A DNA stretch of 64,000 nt from Mastigocoleus testarum BC008 (GTDB lineage Bacteria > Cyanobacteriota > Cyanobacteriia > Cyanobacteriales > Nostocaceae): assembly GCF_001456025.1 (NCBI RefSeq), contig NZ_LMTZ01000097.1:62001-126000 (forward strand). The letters are read 5' to 3'. The notes under the pieces are model-generated. The model saw only the letters and a program-made list of their open reading frames with translations, did not search any database and had not been told where the DNA came from. Positions 36,500 through 45,321 of the stretch are shown one piece after another. Made by a program: the position numbers and the translations under genes. How positions within the stretch are numbered: the stretch's first letter is position 1; every line of letters begins with the position of its first letter.

Positions 36500-37213
36500 T
36501 TAAATTGTTGCAGAACTTCCCCCATCAACCTTTAGGGTTGTACCAGTAATAAATTTAGCATCATCAGAAACCAAAAAAGCCACTGTTTTTGCAAACTCAG
36601 CATAGGTCGCAGGACGACCAAATATCAAATTGTTCGGTACGTCCCATCCTTCCAATTCTTCCATTGAATCTGCGACAAAAAAAGGTGCGATCGAAATCAT
36701 CCGAATTTTATCTACTTTGTAACGCTTAGCGTAAAGTTTTGTAAATCCTTCCATTGCGGCGCGGATGGTTCCACTGAAAGGTGTTCCTAAGGATGGTTCC
36801 TGGGAATCACAGGCTGAAATATTAACTATTACCCCACCTCCTGATTTTTGCATTGCTTCTGTAACTAATCTCGCCATCCTAACAACACTCAGGAAGAGCA
36901 TTTCAAAATTTTCTAACCACATTTCATCGGAGATAGAAAGTAAATCCGGTCGGGGTGGGTCACCAAAACTATTCACCACTGCATCTATGCGTCCATAATT
37001 AACCAAGGTTGTCTCTACTAATTGTTGCAAGTCTTGGAATTTTGTAATTGAGCCTTGAATTGCAATCCCATCCAACTCTGAAGCTAAATCAAAAATATTT
37101 CTACCACGCGCCATTAGAGAAACTTTATAACCTCGTGCTGCTAGTTCTCGCGCACATCCTGCACCTATAGATCTACTCGCAGCTGTAATAATCGCAATTT
37201 TCTGTTGATTCAT
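36500..37213 (-). CDS. SDR-fold protein lacking the usual catalytic Tyr/Lys
   Basis: A 237-residue Rossmann-fold short-chain dehydrogenase relative. The cofactor motif TAASRSIGAG replaces the usual TGxxxGIG. VVNSFG stands in for NNAG, and the NISA Ser motif remains. The active-site YxxxK reads FSGTI/R (segment GTPFSGTIRAAMEG), so both catalytic Tyr and Lys are altered. The C-terminus (FITGTTLKVDGG) is normal. ATG 37213 has GAGGTGA just upstream. It is probably the last gene of the 39.4-36.5 kb cluster. Binding or an unusual reaction is more likely than normal dehydrogenation. Confidence 0.82.
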   Translation of the reverse strand: MNQQKIAIITAASRSIGAGCARELAARGYKVSLMARGRNIFDLASELDGIAIQGSITKFQDLQQLVETTLVNYGRIDAVVNSFGDPPRPDLLSISDEMWLENFEMLFLSVVRMARLVTEAMQKSGGGVIVNISACDSQEPSLGTPFSGTIRAAMEGFTKLYAKRYKVDKIRMISIAPFFVADSMEELEGWDVPNNLIFGRPATYAEFAKTVAFLVSDDAKFITGTTLKVDGGSSATI

Positions 37214-37331
37214 CCTCACTCACCTCGACCTATTTTCTTAATGGTGCGTTATGGCGCTAATGAAGTATTTGAAATAATGTTTAATGGTTTTGCGCCTAAC
37301 ACACTACATCAATTGATACAAGAAATATTAA

Positions 37332-38075
37332 TTAACCATGGAGTAGGTGCTTGAAATCTTTGTACCAGCTATCGAAATCAGTAACAAAATTATAACCACA
37401 TACGGTTTCAAGGGATTTCTCAGAAACAATATCTAGTATTCTTGATGCACGTTTACGAGTTTTATCTTTTGGTCCAAAGGGGTTGAATTGCATGTTCGAG
37501 CCCGGAGGAAATACATAATCACAAATAAACAAAACCTTGCGATAGACATATATCATGAAACCTGGAGTATGACCACCGATATAAAAGGCTTCAACACCAT
37601 GCTCGCTAAAGTCACCGTAAATTTTATTGTCAACAGGAAATTGCTGGACAAGGGGATGTTCGCTATCGTTAATATGCAGATAAACCTTCGCACCCCATAA
37701 CTGTCGATATTGGTTGGATGCACCCATAAAATCCTTATGAGTGAAGTAAATAGCTTCTACTGGTTCTAAGTCCCGATTGAATGCTGACGGACAATCAATC
37801 CATACTGCTACACCATCATCCGTTTCAATGCGATAAGCAGCATGCTCAATTCCTAGACGAGGTACAGAAATCAATTGTGTGACGTAATCATTTACTTTGC
37901 TTGGTGTTACTCGATAGGTCTGTTCTGCTTCATTCCAAGTAACAAATGTGTCATGGCGCGCCCCACAAAATGGACAGACATCGGGCATCTTACCAACCAT
38001 GTTATAACCACAAACGGTACAAACCCATTGTCGGTCGTTCACATTTACAGTCAATACTTGACTTTCTACAGACAT
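37332..38075 (-). CDS. Rubredoxin-like zinc ribbon fused to a metallo-beta-lactamase-fold domain
   Basis: A 247-residue protein. Residues 16-45 form a rubrerythrin-type rubredoxin domain with two CxxC pairs (WVCTVCGY and VCPFCGA). Residues 60-247 follow the metallo-beta-lactamase fold (AVWIDCPSAF, IYFTHKDFMGAS, IGGHTPGFMIYV, FICDYVFPPG). The HxHxDH motif is reduced to THKDFM, so the first metal site is incomplete, though the later His and Asp ligands remain. Flavodiiron-like redox partners are related by fold. The role may be redox or hydrolase and is not settled. Confidence 0.8.
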   Translation of the reverse strand: MSVESQVLTVNVNDRQWVCTVCGYNMVGKMPDVCPFCGARHDTFVTWNEAEQTYRVTPSKVNDYVTQLISVPRLGIEHAAYRIETDDGVAVWIDCPSAFNRDLEPVEAIYFTHKDFMGASNQYRQLWGAKVYLHINDSEHPLVQQFPVDNKIYGDFSEHGVEAFYIGGHTPGFMIYVYRKVLFICDYVFPPGSNMQFNPFGPKDKTRKRASRILDIVSEKSLETVCGYNFVTDFDSWYKDFKHLLHG

Positions 38076-38162
38076 AGTTAAAATTCCTTTGTATATATTT
38101 ATTAAAGTTTTAGATTTTGTCAGCTTTTGTCATTAATGAATTGATAGCAAATTTTTTGATGA

Positions 38163-38573
38163 CTAAGAATTGGGAATTGCTGCAATCGCATCAACCTCGA
38201 ATAACATTCCATCAAGTGCTAATCTCGGTACGGGTATAAGTGTATGTGCAGGTGTTTGATTTCCCCATATCCCTAAAACTTCAGAGGCTAATAATTGAAC
38301 TTTGGACTCGTCATGTTCAACTACAAAACTAGTGAGTTTGACTACATGTTCTGGATTTGCTCCAGCTGCACTCAGAGCAACACGGAGATTAGCAAAAGCC
38401 TGTTTTAATTGTCGGGCAAAATCATCAATAAGATTGCCGTTTTCATCTTCACCACCTTGTCCGGCAATATAAATCATAGTTGCCCCTGGTGGCACAATAA
38501 CCACATGGCTGTAGCCATTTCCAGAAGGATCGTACAATCCTTTTGGATTAATATACTTAATATCTTTAGTCAT
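38163..38573 (-). CDS. RidA/YjgF-family protein
   Basis: A 136-residue RidA relative, which typically hydrolyses reactive enamine/imine intermediates. YIAGQGGEDENGNLI, FANLRVALSAAGANPEHVVKLTSFV and PAHTLIPVPRLALDGMLFEVDAIA match the family. The usual substrate Arg (near SRIxVxRLxxPxALVEID) corresponds to PRLALDGM here. It lies between the rubredoxin-MBL gene and two VOC genes on the same strand. Confidence 0.88.
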   Translation of the reverse strand: MTKDIKYINPKGLYDPSGNGYSHVVIVPPGATMIYIAGQGGEDENGNLIDDFARQLKQAFANLRVALSAAGANPEHVVKLTSFVVEHDESKVQLLASEVLGIWGNQTPAHTLIPVPRLALDGMLFEVDAIAAIPNS

Positions 38574-38584
38574 TGTTTTAACTC

Positions 38585-38995
38585 TTAACTCTTAATTACT
38601 GATTCAACATTTTGACCGTAAGAAATTTCCAAGGTGTGATTGTCTGGGTCTTGAATATAAGCCCAATAACCAACTGGAGGGGGCGAATCAGTTGGACCTT
38701 TAATTAAAATTCCTTCCGTTCGGGCAATCTTGCAGAGACGATCTATTTGTTCGCGAGTCTCATATACTACACCAATATGGGATTCCGGTAAGAGTGGACT
38801 TTTTACTTGAGAGTTTCCTATTAATACGATAACAAAAGGGTGAATTGAATCACCTATCCAAGCAACATCAGACTGTGTTGTGCTATCGCTTCGACGATGT
38901 ACGACTTGCACGTTGGCATATTTTTGATAAAACGAAATACTTGCATCGACGTCCTTAACTGCAAGTGCAATGTGTGTTATTCCGCGATCAACCAT
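38585..38995 (-). CDS. VOC-family dioxygenase/lyase-like protein
   Basis: A 136-residue VOC domain with metal-ligand positions in GITHIALAVKDVDASISFYQ, ESHIGVVYETREQID and YIQDPDNHTLEISYG. His near the N-terminus, His in ESHIG and Glu near the C-terminus fit a metal site as in glyoxalase I-type enzymes. The substrate is unknown. It is 11 bases upstream of the RidA gene, so cotranscription is likely. Confidence 0.87.
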   Translation of the reverse strand: MVDRGITHIALAVKDVDASISFYQKYANVQVVHRRSDSTTQSDVAWIGDSIHPFVIVLIGNSQVKSPLLPESHIGVVYETREQIDRLCKIARTEGILIKGPTDSPPPVGYWAYIQDPDNHTLEISYGQNVESVIKS

Positions 38996-39052
38996 TGGAA
39001 ATCTCCTTATTATCTTAAATTAAACCAGTTTGGATACTAGTTGTTTCAATAA

Positions 39053-39442
39053 TTATTTCAACTCGTAGCTTTCGTTGTATTCCACCAACTCCACTTGAGT
39101 ACCATCCGGGTCATCGACGTATATACGACATTTGGTTTCTGGAGAAATATAAATAGAATAATCAATCCCGTTTTCATCTAACAAAGCTTTCATCGCTTCA
39201 CTATTTTCAATCACAAAGCCAATATGGTCTACATGACCCATCGATGGTGAAACGGTTGATGAATCTAGATATTGATTTAGAGAGAGGTAAAACTGGCGTT
39301 CGCCAAAATGCATCCACTTCCAGCCATCTTCCTCACCCTCAGCCCGTACATACCATTGGGGGAATAGAGTCTGATAAAACTGACGAGTCACATCCAGGTT
39401 CTTACATGACTGGTTAATATGTTCAAATCGATGAAAATTCAT
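39053..39442 (-). CDS. VOC-family protein
   Basis: A 129-residue VOC domain: FEHINQSCKNLDVTRQFYQ, HVDHIGFVIENSEAMK and IYVDDPDGTQVELVEYN. His, His and Glu at the expected strand positions could bind a metal. ATG 39442 (MNFHRFEH) fits the domain edge; in-frame non-ATG codons lie further upstream. It is the first gene of the minus-strand cluster and is divergent from the SufR-like gene. Confidence 0.82.
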   Translation of the reverse strand: MNFHRFEHINQSCKNLDVTRQFYQTLFPQWYVRAEGEEDGWKWMHFGERQFYLSLNQYLDSSTVSPSMGHVDHIGFVIENSEAMKALLDENGIDYSIYISPETKCRIYVDDPDGTQVELVEYNESYELK

Positions 39443-39540
39443 ATTCAGTTGCTCGCAATAACTTTCTAAAGTTTTTTCTTTATAAACTAGCCTACACAAT
39501 TCAATTGACTTTGTAAAGATTTTTCTTTACTTTGTATATA

Positions 39541-39582
39541 TATCTATAAAAATCCGTATTCAAACTTTTATCGGTATAGATA
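39541..39582. promoter_or_regulatory. Candidate operator between the VOC cluster and the SufR-like gene
   Basis: A perfect 8-base inverted repeat TATCTATA (39541-39548)/TATAGATA (39575-39582) lies in the 192-base divergent region. CCG/CGG triplets are also symmetric inside it. I infer a binding site for the divergent regulator. The match to any known SufR site has not been tested. Confidence 0.4.
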
Positions 39583-39634
39583 AACTTACAAGCATATTTT
39601 TCTTGATGTTAAAGACATTAATGACGAGTGTTAC

Positions 39635-40288
39635 ATGGCAAAAAAATCCAACAAAAAATCGACTGCAGTCCGGACTAGACGTGCAATTATTAACTTGCTC
39701 AAGCAAGAAGGAGAGATGGATTCGCAGGAGTTAGCTTCTCGTTTAAATGTTTCGACGATGGCTGTACGTCAACATTTGTACGCTCTGCAAGATGAAAATT
39801 TAGTCACTTATCAAGAAGAATCTAGAGCGATGGGGCGTCCTGCAAAAATTTGGCAATTAACTGCTGCTGCAAATCGCTTTTTTCCTGATGGGTACGCCGA
39901 ATTAACATTAAGTCTAATTAACTCCGTCACAGAAGCGTTTGGAGAAGCTGGTTTAGATCGACTTTTAGAAATTAAAGCACGACAGCAAACAGATAACTAT
40001 CAAGAATATTTAGTAGGATTAGATACCCTAGGAGAAAGATTAGAAGCCTTAGCGGAAATTCGTACTCAAGAGGGCTATATGGCTCTAGTTCAACCTCAAG
40101 AAGATGGGTCGTTTTTGTTGATTGAGAATCATTGTCCGATTTGTGCTGCTGCAACTGCTTGTGTCGGTTTGTGTATGAAGGAGCAGGAAGTTTTTCAAGC
40201 AGCTTTAGGAGAAGAATATGCGATCGAGCGAACCGAGCATATTGTTGCTGGTGCGCGTCGCTGTGCTTATAGGGTCGCAAAGCAATAG
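39635..40288 (+). CDS. SufR-like Fe-S cluster-binding transcriptional regulator
   Basis: A 217-residue DeoR/ArsR-type winged-helix regulator. The DNA-binding domain spans residues 14-75 (RAIINLLKQEGEMDSQELA, VSTMAVRQHLYALQ). The C-terminal domain has Cys167, Cys170, Cys176, Cys180 and Cys210 in ENHCPICAAATACVGLC and ERTEHIVAGARRCAYRV, closely matching SufR, which represses suf genes with a [4Fe-4S] cluster. No suf genes are adjacent, so this is probably a paralogue controlling the divergent VOC/RidA/MBL/SDR cluster in response to oxidative or iron stress. Confidence 0.82.
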   Translation: MAKKSNKKSTAVRTRRAIINLLKQEGEMDSQELASRLNVSTMAVRQHLYALQDENLVTYQEESRAMGRPAKIWQLTAAANRFFPDGYAELTLSLINSVTEAFGEAGLDRLLEIKARQQTDNYQEYLVGLDTLGERLEALAEIRTQEGYMALVQPQEDGSFLLIENHCPICAAATACVGLCMKEQEVFQAALGEEYAIERTEHIVAGARRCAYRVAKQ

Positions 40289-40375
40289 ATTTTAGTTCAA
40301 ATCTATTACCAATTAGCAAATCGCTTTGAGGGGCGGGCTTTTACCAATTACCAATTACCAATTACCCATTACCAA

Positions 40376-41284
40376 TCACTCTGACAAAACATAATTTTTG
40401 ATAATAGGTACATCAACGAATTCTTCTAGATTAAAAATTTTGAGTAAGTTAGCCCAATCTCGAGCAAGTTGCTGTGAATTTGGATTGCGAGTGCGAAGTT
40501 TTGCTAGGTCGCTAACAGCATCGTACCAAAGATGATTTTTGCTATAAATAGCGTATTTACCTCGTTTAGTTGTTTCTAATTGTTTTTGCAAATTTGGATT
40601 TAGTGCGACTCTTTGTAACCACGCATCAACATAAGCATACTCTCGGGGAATTTTTGGATCCCCACAGTAAACTTGAAAGTACCATTGATATTTATGATTT
40701 TTTTTGAGAGCATATTGGGGATTTTGGGGAATGCTGATACCTATAACGCCAGCCTTATGGGGAAGTGACATTCTTTTTCTCAAAATGTCGTTGCCACTGT
40801 CATCTTGCAATACAAATTCTCCAAACTTCATGGGAGTTGTTAATTGAGGAACGAACAACCAAACATTTAGGTATCGATCAACTGTTGATGCAAAAAATGA
40901 TTTATTTTTCTCGCCACTTTTCCCTCCAGGAACCAAAGCAGTGATAGGTTTTTCTAAACTCGAACATTGCTTTGGATCCCTAGTTGCTCCTCCCTTACGA
41001 CGACCTGTGGGAGCACCTATATTGTCAGGTACTTTTTGGGCTAAATATTTTTGTGCGAAAGAAATCGATCTGGCGATCGACTTGTCGGGCGAACTTACTT
41101 TGAATAGCTGTTTGGATATTTGAAGTTTAAATACTCCTCGATCAATAACAGGGATATTTTCTTGGGAGATATTAGTATCTACCATTCCAGCCCAAGATCG
41201 TTCTAAATTTCCAAATAATACAACTGGCAAAGAAATAATATAAAGCTGTTTGATTAGAATTTTGAATAAATTAATCTCGGCCAT
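40376..41284 (-). CDS. DUF928 family exported protein
   Basis: A 302-residue protein with a hydrophobic N-terminus (about 8-30), suggesting export. The DUF928 signature GAPTGRRKGGATRDP is followed by ITALVPGG and a beta-rich body (YLNVWLFVPQL, KYQWYFQVYCGDP). DUF928 genes are common in cyanobacteria next to CHASE2 genes. ATG 41284 lies 2 bases after the stop of the CHAT-CHASE2 gene, so translation is probably coupled. Function is unknown. Confidence 0.82.
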   Translation of the reverse strand: MAEINLFKILIKQLYIISLPVVLFGNLERSWAGMVDTNISQENIPVIDRGVFKLQISKQLFKVSSPDKSIARSISFAQKYLAQKVPDNIGAPTGRRKGGATRDPKQCSSLEKPITALVPGGKSGEKNKSFFASTVDRYLNVWLFVPQLTTPMKFGEFVLQDDSGNDILRKRMSLPHKAGVIGISIPQNPQYALKKNHKYQWYFQVYCGDPKIPREYAYVDAWLQRVALNPNLQKQLETTKRGKYAIYSKNHLWYDAVSDLAKLRTRNPNSQQLARDWANLLKIFNLEEFVDVPIIKNYVLSE

Positions 41285-41286
41285 TA

Positions 41287-43914
41287 TCAAGTATTAATAG
41301 ATTTCTGGATTGGAATAAAGCCATCGCTTAATAAAACTTTGAGAAGAAATGCACAGCATATCAACCCTAATGCTGGGGGTACAAGAGGAACCCATCCAGC
41401 ATATATCAATATACCAAAGCACGTACTAAAAAGTAATAACAAAGCTGTTGCGGTAGCGAATACTAGAGTAATTGGTTGCCAAATAGTAAGAGCGATAACT
41501 CCTCCTAGCAAAGACCAACACCATATCCACAGAGCTTCAAACCACCCAGACCACCACCATATTAAAGACCTCTTGTCTTCAACTGCGCTGAGAATCTGAC
41601 TTATCATGTGGGCTTGTACAATCACATGAGGTATCTCAAGTTCTTTGTAAACTCCTCTGGAAACATAAGGGGTTTGCCAAAACTGAGTAATACTAGGGGC
41701 GGTAACGCCAATCAGAACAATACGGTTTTTGAGGCCCTCAATAGAGTTAGGATTAATTTTGTCACTAAGGATATCTTTGAGACTGACTTGAGTAGCAATA
41801 TCCTTAAAAGAAGGTAGAGAACGATAATTTACTAATATTTGATTACCAGCTGCATCTACTCCCTGGTAACCACTACTGTGGGGTTCTAAACGTTTGAATA
41901 TAAGCTTATCAATTTGCAAGTTGCCTTGAACGTTAAATTTAGGTTGGGGATATCCTTGTGACTTTAGATACTCTCTTGCCATTAAGTAACTAAAAGCATA
42001 CTCCGTTATACAAGGAGAATTTAAAGGAGGGTTCATAAATAAAAGTTGACGACGGAGGACCCCATCCATATCTATTACAAAATCACTAAAGCTGTGACGT
42101 TCTTTGGGAACTTCTGGTGGAGGAGGGACACCATCTGGTTCCCCATCAGCAGGGGCAGAAACTTTACATATAGCTATTAAATTTTTATTCTTATTTAACC
42201 GATTTACTAGATTGGGGTAGTTTGGATCAGCTGGAAATTCTCGGTAAATATTTAGACCAATAGATATTGGGTCATACTGCTCTAACTTTTCTAAAACCTT
42301 AGACAATGCCTGGTCTGATAAAGACCATCGCATATCCATCCCTTGTTCTATCTGATACTTGATGTCTGACTCGCCCACTGTAACTATCAACAAGCGTCGA
42401 TCTGGCTGTTCGTATGGTCGCAATTGCATTAAATGGTCATAAGCATTTAATTCCCAAGGTTGTATAAATCCTAAGTAGCGAATACTCATTAATAGAGTGG
42501 CTAAAAATATACTTACTACTAGTAAAGTTTTCAAAGGGGATTTGCCCTGACCAAATGACCAAAATTTCTTTATTAAGCGTTTTTGATTAAATTTTATTGA
42601 TGGAGGTTTTTCCCTACGGTTACGACTGGGCTTTCTTTTTGTTTTAGGTATAAGAATATCAGATTTATTCGTATAGTCAGAATTTACAGCTAATATCTTG
42701 CTCGAAAATGGCAATATTTTGTCCTGTCCGCCTTCAGTGTGAATGCCATTTTTAGACCAAATGATAGGTGCTTCGGCTGGGTTTTGACAAATTACTGGTA
42801 GCCAAGTCGCACAAAGGTAATCTTTCTCGAGAACTTGTAACCTTTCTCGTGCGTAACGTACTGCTGTATATAAAGATTGTCCCTGTGAGAATGAAGCCAA
42901 AAAATACTTTAAAAATTCCTGCGCGACCTTATCTGGTACAGGCTCGCGCATGACAATAACTTGTGGAATATGTAATTCGATTAATGTTTTTGCTAAACCT
43001 AGACCATCACAAGAATTAAAAATCGCTAATTTTAGCCCTCGACCGATGGCTTGCTTGAAAGCATTCTTTAACTTATCGATAGTAATAATATCTTTACTAT
43101 TTATATGTATAAATCCTTGCTCTTGAGTACCACTGTGACCAGCAAAGAAAATAATATCCCAACCTTTTTGCCACAGCTTTTCGTCTAATTGGCTCAACTT
43201 TGGTTCTACCAAAAATTCGATGGTGCAACGTGAAGCAGCGACTTCATTAGTGCAATCTGAAGCGATAGTACCATATTCTACTCGAGCAGATAATTGTTCT
43301 AAAAAAAGTCTGTCTTGACTAATATCAATCCCTTCGCTGCTACCAAAAATAGCTAGAATTTTTACATCCTCTTTATGAGAGTACTCGAGAATTTTTTTTT
43401 GCTTTTGGTAGTCATAAGCACTTATTGCAACTTCTGATTTGGGGTAATCATCAAAAAATTTCCAAAGATGCCAAGGAATTCTTCGCAATAAAATATCGTT
43501 TGTTTCAATGATGAAGCGAATTTCTTCGGATGGTTCTAAATGTGTGCGCAATTGTTGATCGATATTACGAAATTCTATTGAATCAAACCAGGCATTTATA
43601 CTTTGTGAAATCTGATTGCATAGAGAAACAATATCTACTTCGGAAACATTAGTTATATAACCTTCTTCTATTTCCCAAGTGTCATCTGCTTCGTCAATAT
43701 CCTCAGTATTACGATACAAGGTTAAAGGTTGATAAAAAGCCGAATATAAAGATTGCCAATTGCGATAGATTTGAGCAATTTCTGGTGCTGGTGGTAAGCT
43801 ACCAGTAAATTTCATCCTATAAGCATTATTTGATTCTCCAAGTTGTAAAGTTACAACAGGAAAACCATCTTGTAAATTTCCCGTCCCCAAACTTAAAACA
43901 ATTACCCTACTCAT
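41287..43914 (-). CDS. CHAT-CHASE2 fusion: caspase-like protease domain joined to an extracytoplasmic sensor
   Basis: An 875-residue protein. Residues 150-390 are a CHAT domain, the caspase-like (HetF-related) peptidase fold, with His260 (IIFFAGHSG) and Cys302 (AIFNSCDGLG) as the dyad. A basic linker (425-450) precedes a membrane helix at about 462-480. The CHASE2 sensor domain (484-785; PWELNAYDHLMQLRP, DRRLLIVTVGESDI, PISIGLNIYREF, ILVNYRS) faces the periplasm. Three closing membrane helices lie at about 785-865. The layout suggests that an outside signal controls a cytosolic protease. Substrate and signal are unknown. Confidence 0.88.
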   Translation of the reverse strand: MSRVIVLSLGTGNLQDGFPVVTLQLGESNNAYRMKFTGSLPPAPEIAQIYRNWQSLYSAFYQPLTLYRNTEDIDEADDTWEIEEGYITNVSEVDIVSLCNQISQSINAWFDSIEFRNIDQQLRTHLEPSEEIRFIIETNDILLRRIPWHLWKFFDDYPKSEVAISAYDYQKQKKILEYSHKEDVKILAIFGSSEGIDISQDRLFLEQLSARVEYGTIASDCTNEVAASRCTIEFLVEPKLSQLDEKLWQKGWDIIFFAGHSGTQEQGFIHINSKDIITIDKLKNAFKQAIGRGLKLAIFNSCDGLGLAKTLIELHIPQVIVMREPVPDKVAQEFLKYFLASFSQGQSLYTAVRYARERLQVLEKDYLCATWLPVICQNPAEAPIIWSKNGIHTEGGQDKILPFSSKILAVNSDYTNKSDILIPKTKRKPSRNRREKPPSIKFNQKRLIKKFWSFGQGKSPLKTLLVVSIFLATLLMSIRYLGFIQPWELNAYDHLMQLRPYEQPDRRLLIVTVGESDIKYQIEQGMDMRWSLSDQALSKVLEKLEQYDPISIGLNIYREFPADPNYPNLVNRLNKNKNLIAICKVSAPADGEPDGVPPPPEVPKERHSFSDFVIDMDGVLRRQLLFMNPPLNSPCITEYAFSYLMAREYLKSQGYPQPKFNVQGNLQIDKLIFKRLEPHSSGYQGVDAAGNQILVNYRSLPSFKDIATQVSLKDILSDKINPNSIEGLKNRIVLIGVTAPSITQFWQTPYVSRGVYKELEIPHVIVQAHMISQILSAVEDKRSLIWWWSGWFEALWIWCWSLLGGVIALTIWQPITLVFATATALLLLFSTCFGILIYAGWVPLVPPALGLICCAFLLKVLLSDGFIPIQKSINT

Positions 43915-44191
43915 AAGAAGCAGATAAAATAATCAATCATAAAACAATTTTTGCTTTTATCTTTTGTTTTTTTAGCAAGACATGTTAATTTTATCTTTAA
44001 TATGCATTAGTATTTTACAACTTGTCTTTACAAAATAATTATTAAAACACAAATAATAATTTTAGCTAATATTTCGAGGTATTAGCTAAAAGTATGCTTT
44101 CCTATTTTGCTACGGTTAAGATTTTTACTGTTTGTCTTGTCAGTATTTGAGGAGTTAATTGGTAAATTAGAATAGCTTGAAGATTTTATAC

Positions 44192-45280
44192 TTAAATTTC
44201 GAAATTCTCTTTAACACTCACATCACCTAAAGCAACTTCAATACTAAAACGTTTTCCTGCTTCTCCTTTAAATGGTTTCAATTGAATATAATTATCTTTA
44301 ATTCTTGCTTGAACGTCTTGAAGTACCTTTCCTCCTTTAGAAAACATTCTCAATTGAAGATTATGGGGCAAATGTTTATTTTTGCCAGTGGGGTGTAGTT
44401 GCACTAAGATGGAAAACTTATTGCCATTCACTTCAACTATATTAACCAGTAAAGCTACAGTATTTTTACCTAATTGTATTTCTAAATCAATTAGCTTACC
44501 TCTCCTAACCCCTTGGATCGATTTCCTGATGGTATTGAAGGCTAAGTTTGTTTCTACTTTTGTTAATTTATCTATTGTCAGCCAGCCTTCATCAAAAATA
44601 TTTTTAAACCATTCACTAAGCTTGGGTATTTTTTTATCTATTTCACTAATGAATATTTTCTTCTCTTTTGTCTTGATTTCAGTTTTAACTGTAGATAACT
44701 CAGCTGCAGATACTTCAATTCTAGATAATTCAAGTACTTCTGCAAATTGGTGACATAACAATAAATGATTAGGTTCTGAATCAAATATTGATAGAGGAAT
44801 TTGATAATAATTTTTATTGGATGAATGCGATATTATTTCAGTACAATAATCATGTAGTTCGCCATTATTTAAAAATCCTTTAATTATTACCTCTTCCTCT
44901 TCTTCTAATACTTCTATTAGTACATAGAAGTCCACCTTAATTGTGGACGTATTAATAATACTTTTAGATACATTTACAATTTCATCTAACAGATGTTCTA
45001 CTGTAATCAAAAAATAGTTAAATTTACCAACTGATAAATAATACCCATCTTCAGTCGCTTTAATTTCTAAACTTAAGCTGTACGTAGATAGTTTTTCTTT
45101 GAACCAATCTTTAAAAGCAACTACAGCTAAAGAATTTAGATGATTTTGCCACTGCTTATCTTCATGATTACTTTGTAAACATATTTTTTCCGCACGATCA
45201 AAGTGTTCTGATTCTAAATAAATAACTTCTGGTATCAAAAGCCTGAAATCTACAGAGTTATGTGTTGAAATATTTGACAT
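44192..45280 (-). CDS. DUF1822 family protein
   Basis: A 362-residue cytosolic-looking protein of the cyanobacterial DUF1822 family. Features include an N-terminal LLIPEVIYLESEHFDRAEKI, WQNHLNSLAVVAFKDWF, a C-terminal RRGKLIDLEIQLGKNTVALLVNI and VLQDVQARIKDNYIQLKPF. No catalytic motif is evident. ATG 45280 is chosen for GAAGGAGT 8-15 bases upstream. It lies 41 bases after the HTH-protein gene and 277 bases before the CHAT-CHASE2 gene. This gene order recurs in cyanobacteria, to my knowledge. Confidence 0.78.
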   Translation of the reverse strand: MSNISTHNSVDFRLLIPEVIYLESEHFDRAEKICLQSNHEDKQWQNHLNSLAVVAFKDWFKEKLSTYSLSLEIKATEDGYYLSVGKFNYFLITVEHLLDEIVNVSKSIINTSTIKVDFYVLIEVLEEEEEVIIKGFLNNGELHDYCTEIISHSSNKNYYQIPLSIFDSEPNHLLLCHQFAEVLELSRIEVSAAELSTVKTEIKTKEKKIFISEIDKKIPKLSEWFKNIFDEGWLTIDKLTKVETNLAFNTIRKSIQGVRRGKLIDLEIQLGKNTVALLVNIVEVNGNKFSILVQLHPTGKNKHLPHNLQLRMFSKGGKVLQDVQARIKDNYIQLKPFKGEAGKRFSIEVALGDVSVKENFEI

Positions 45281-45321
45281 TACTTTTACTCCTTCAATCT
45301 TAATTTTGAGCCGCAATTTTA

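Noticed and set aside
39635..40288. Naming this gene sufR
   Set aside because: The Cys pattern fits, but suf genes are absent and the context is different, so it is called SufR-like only.
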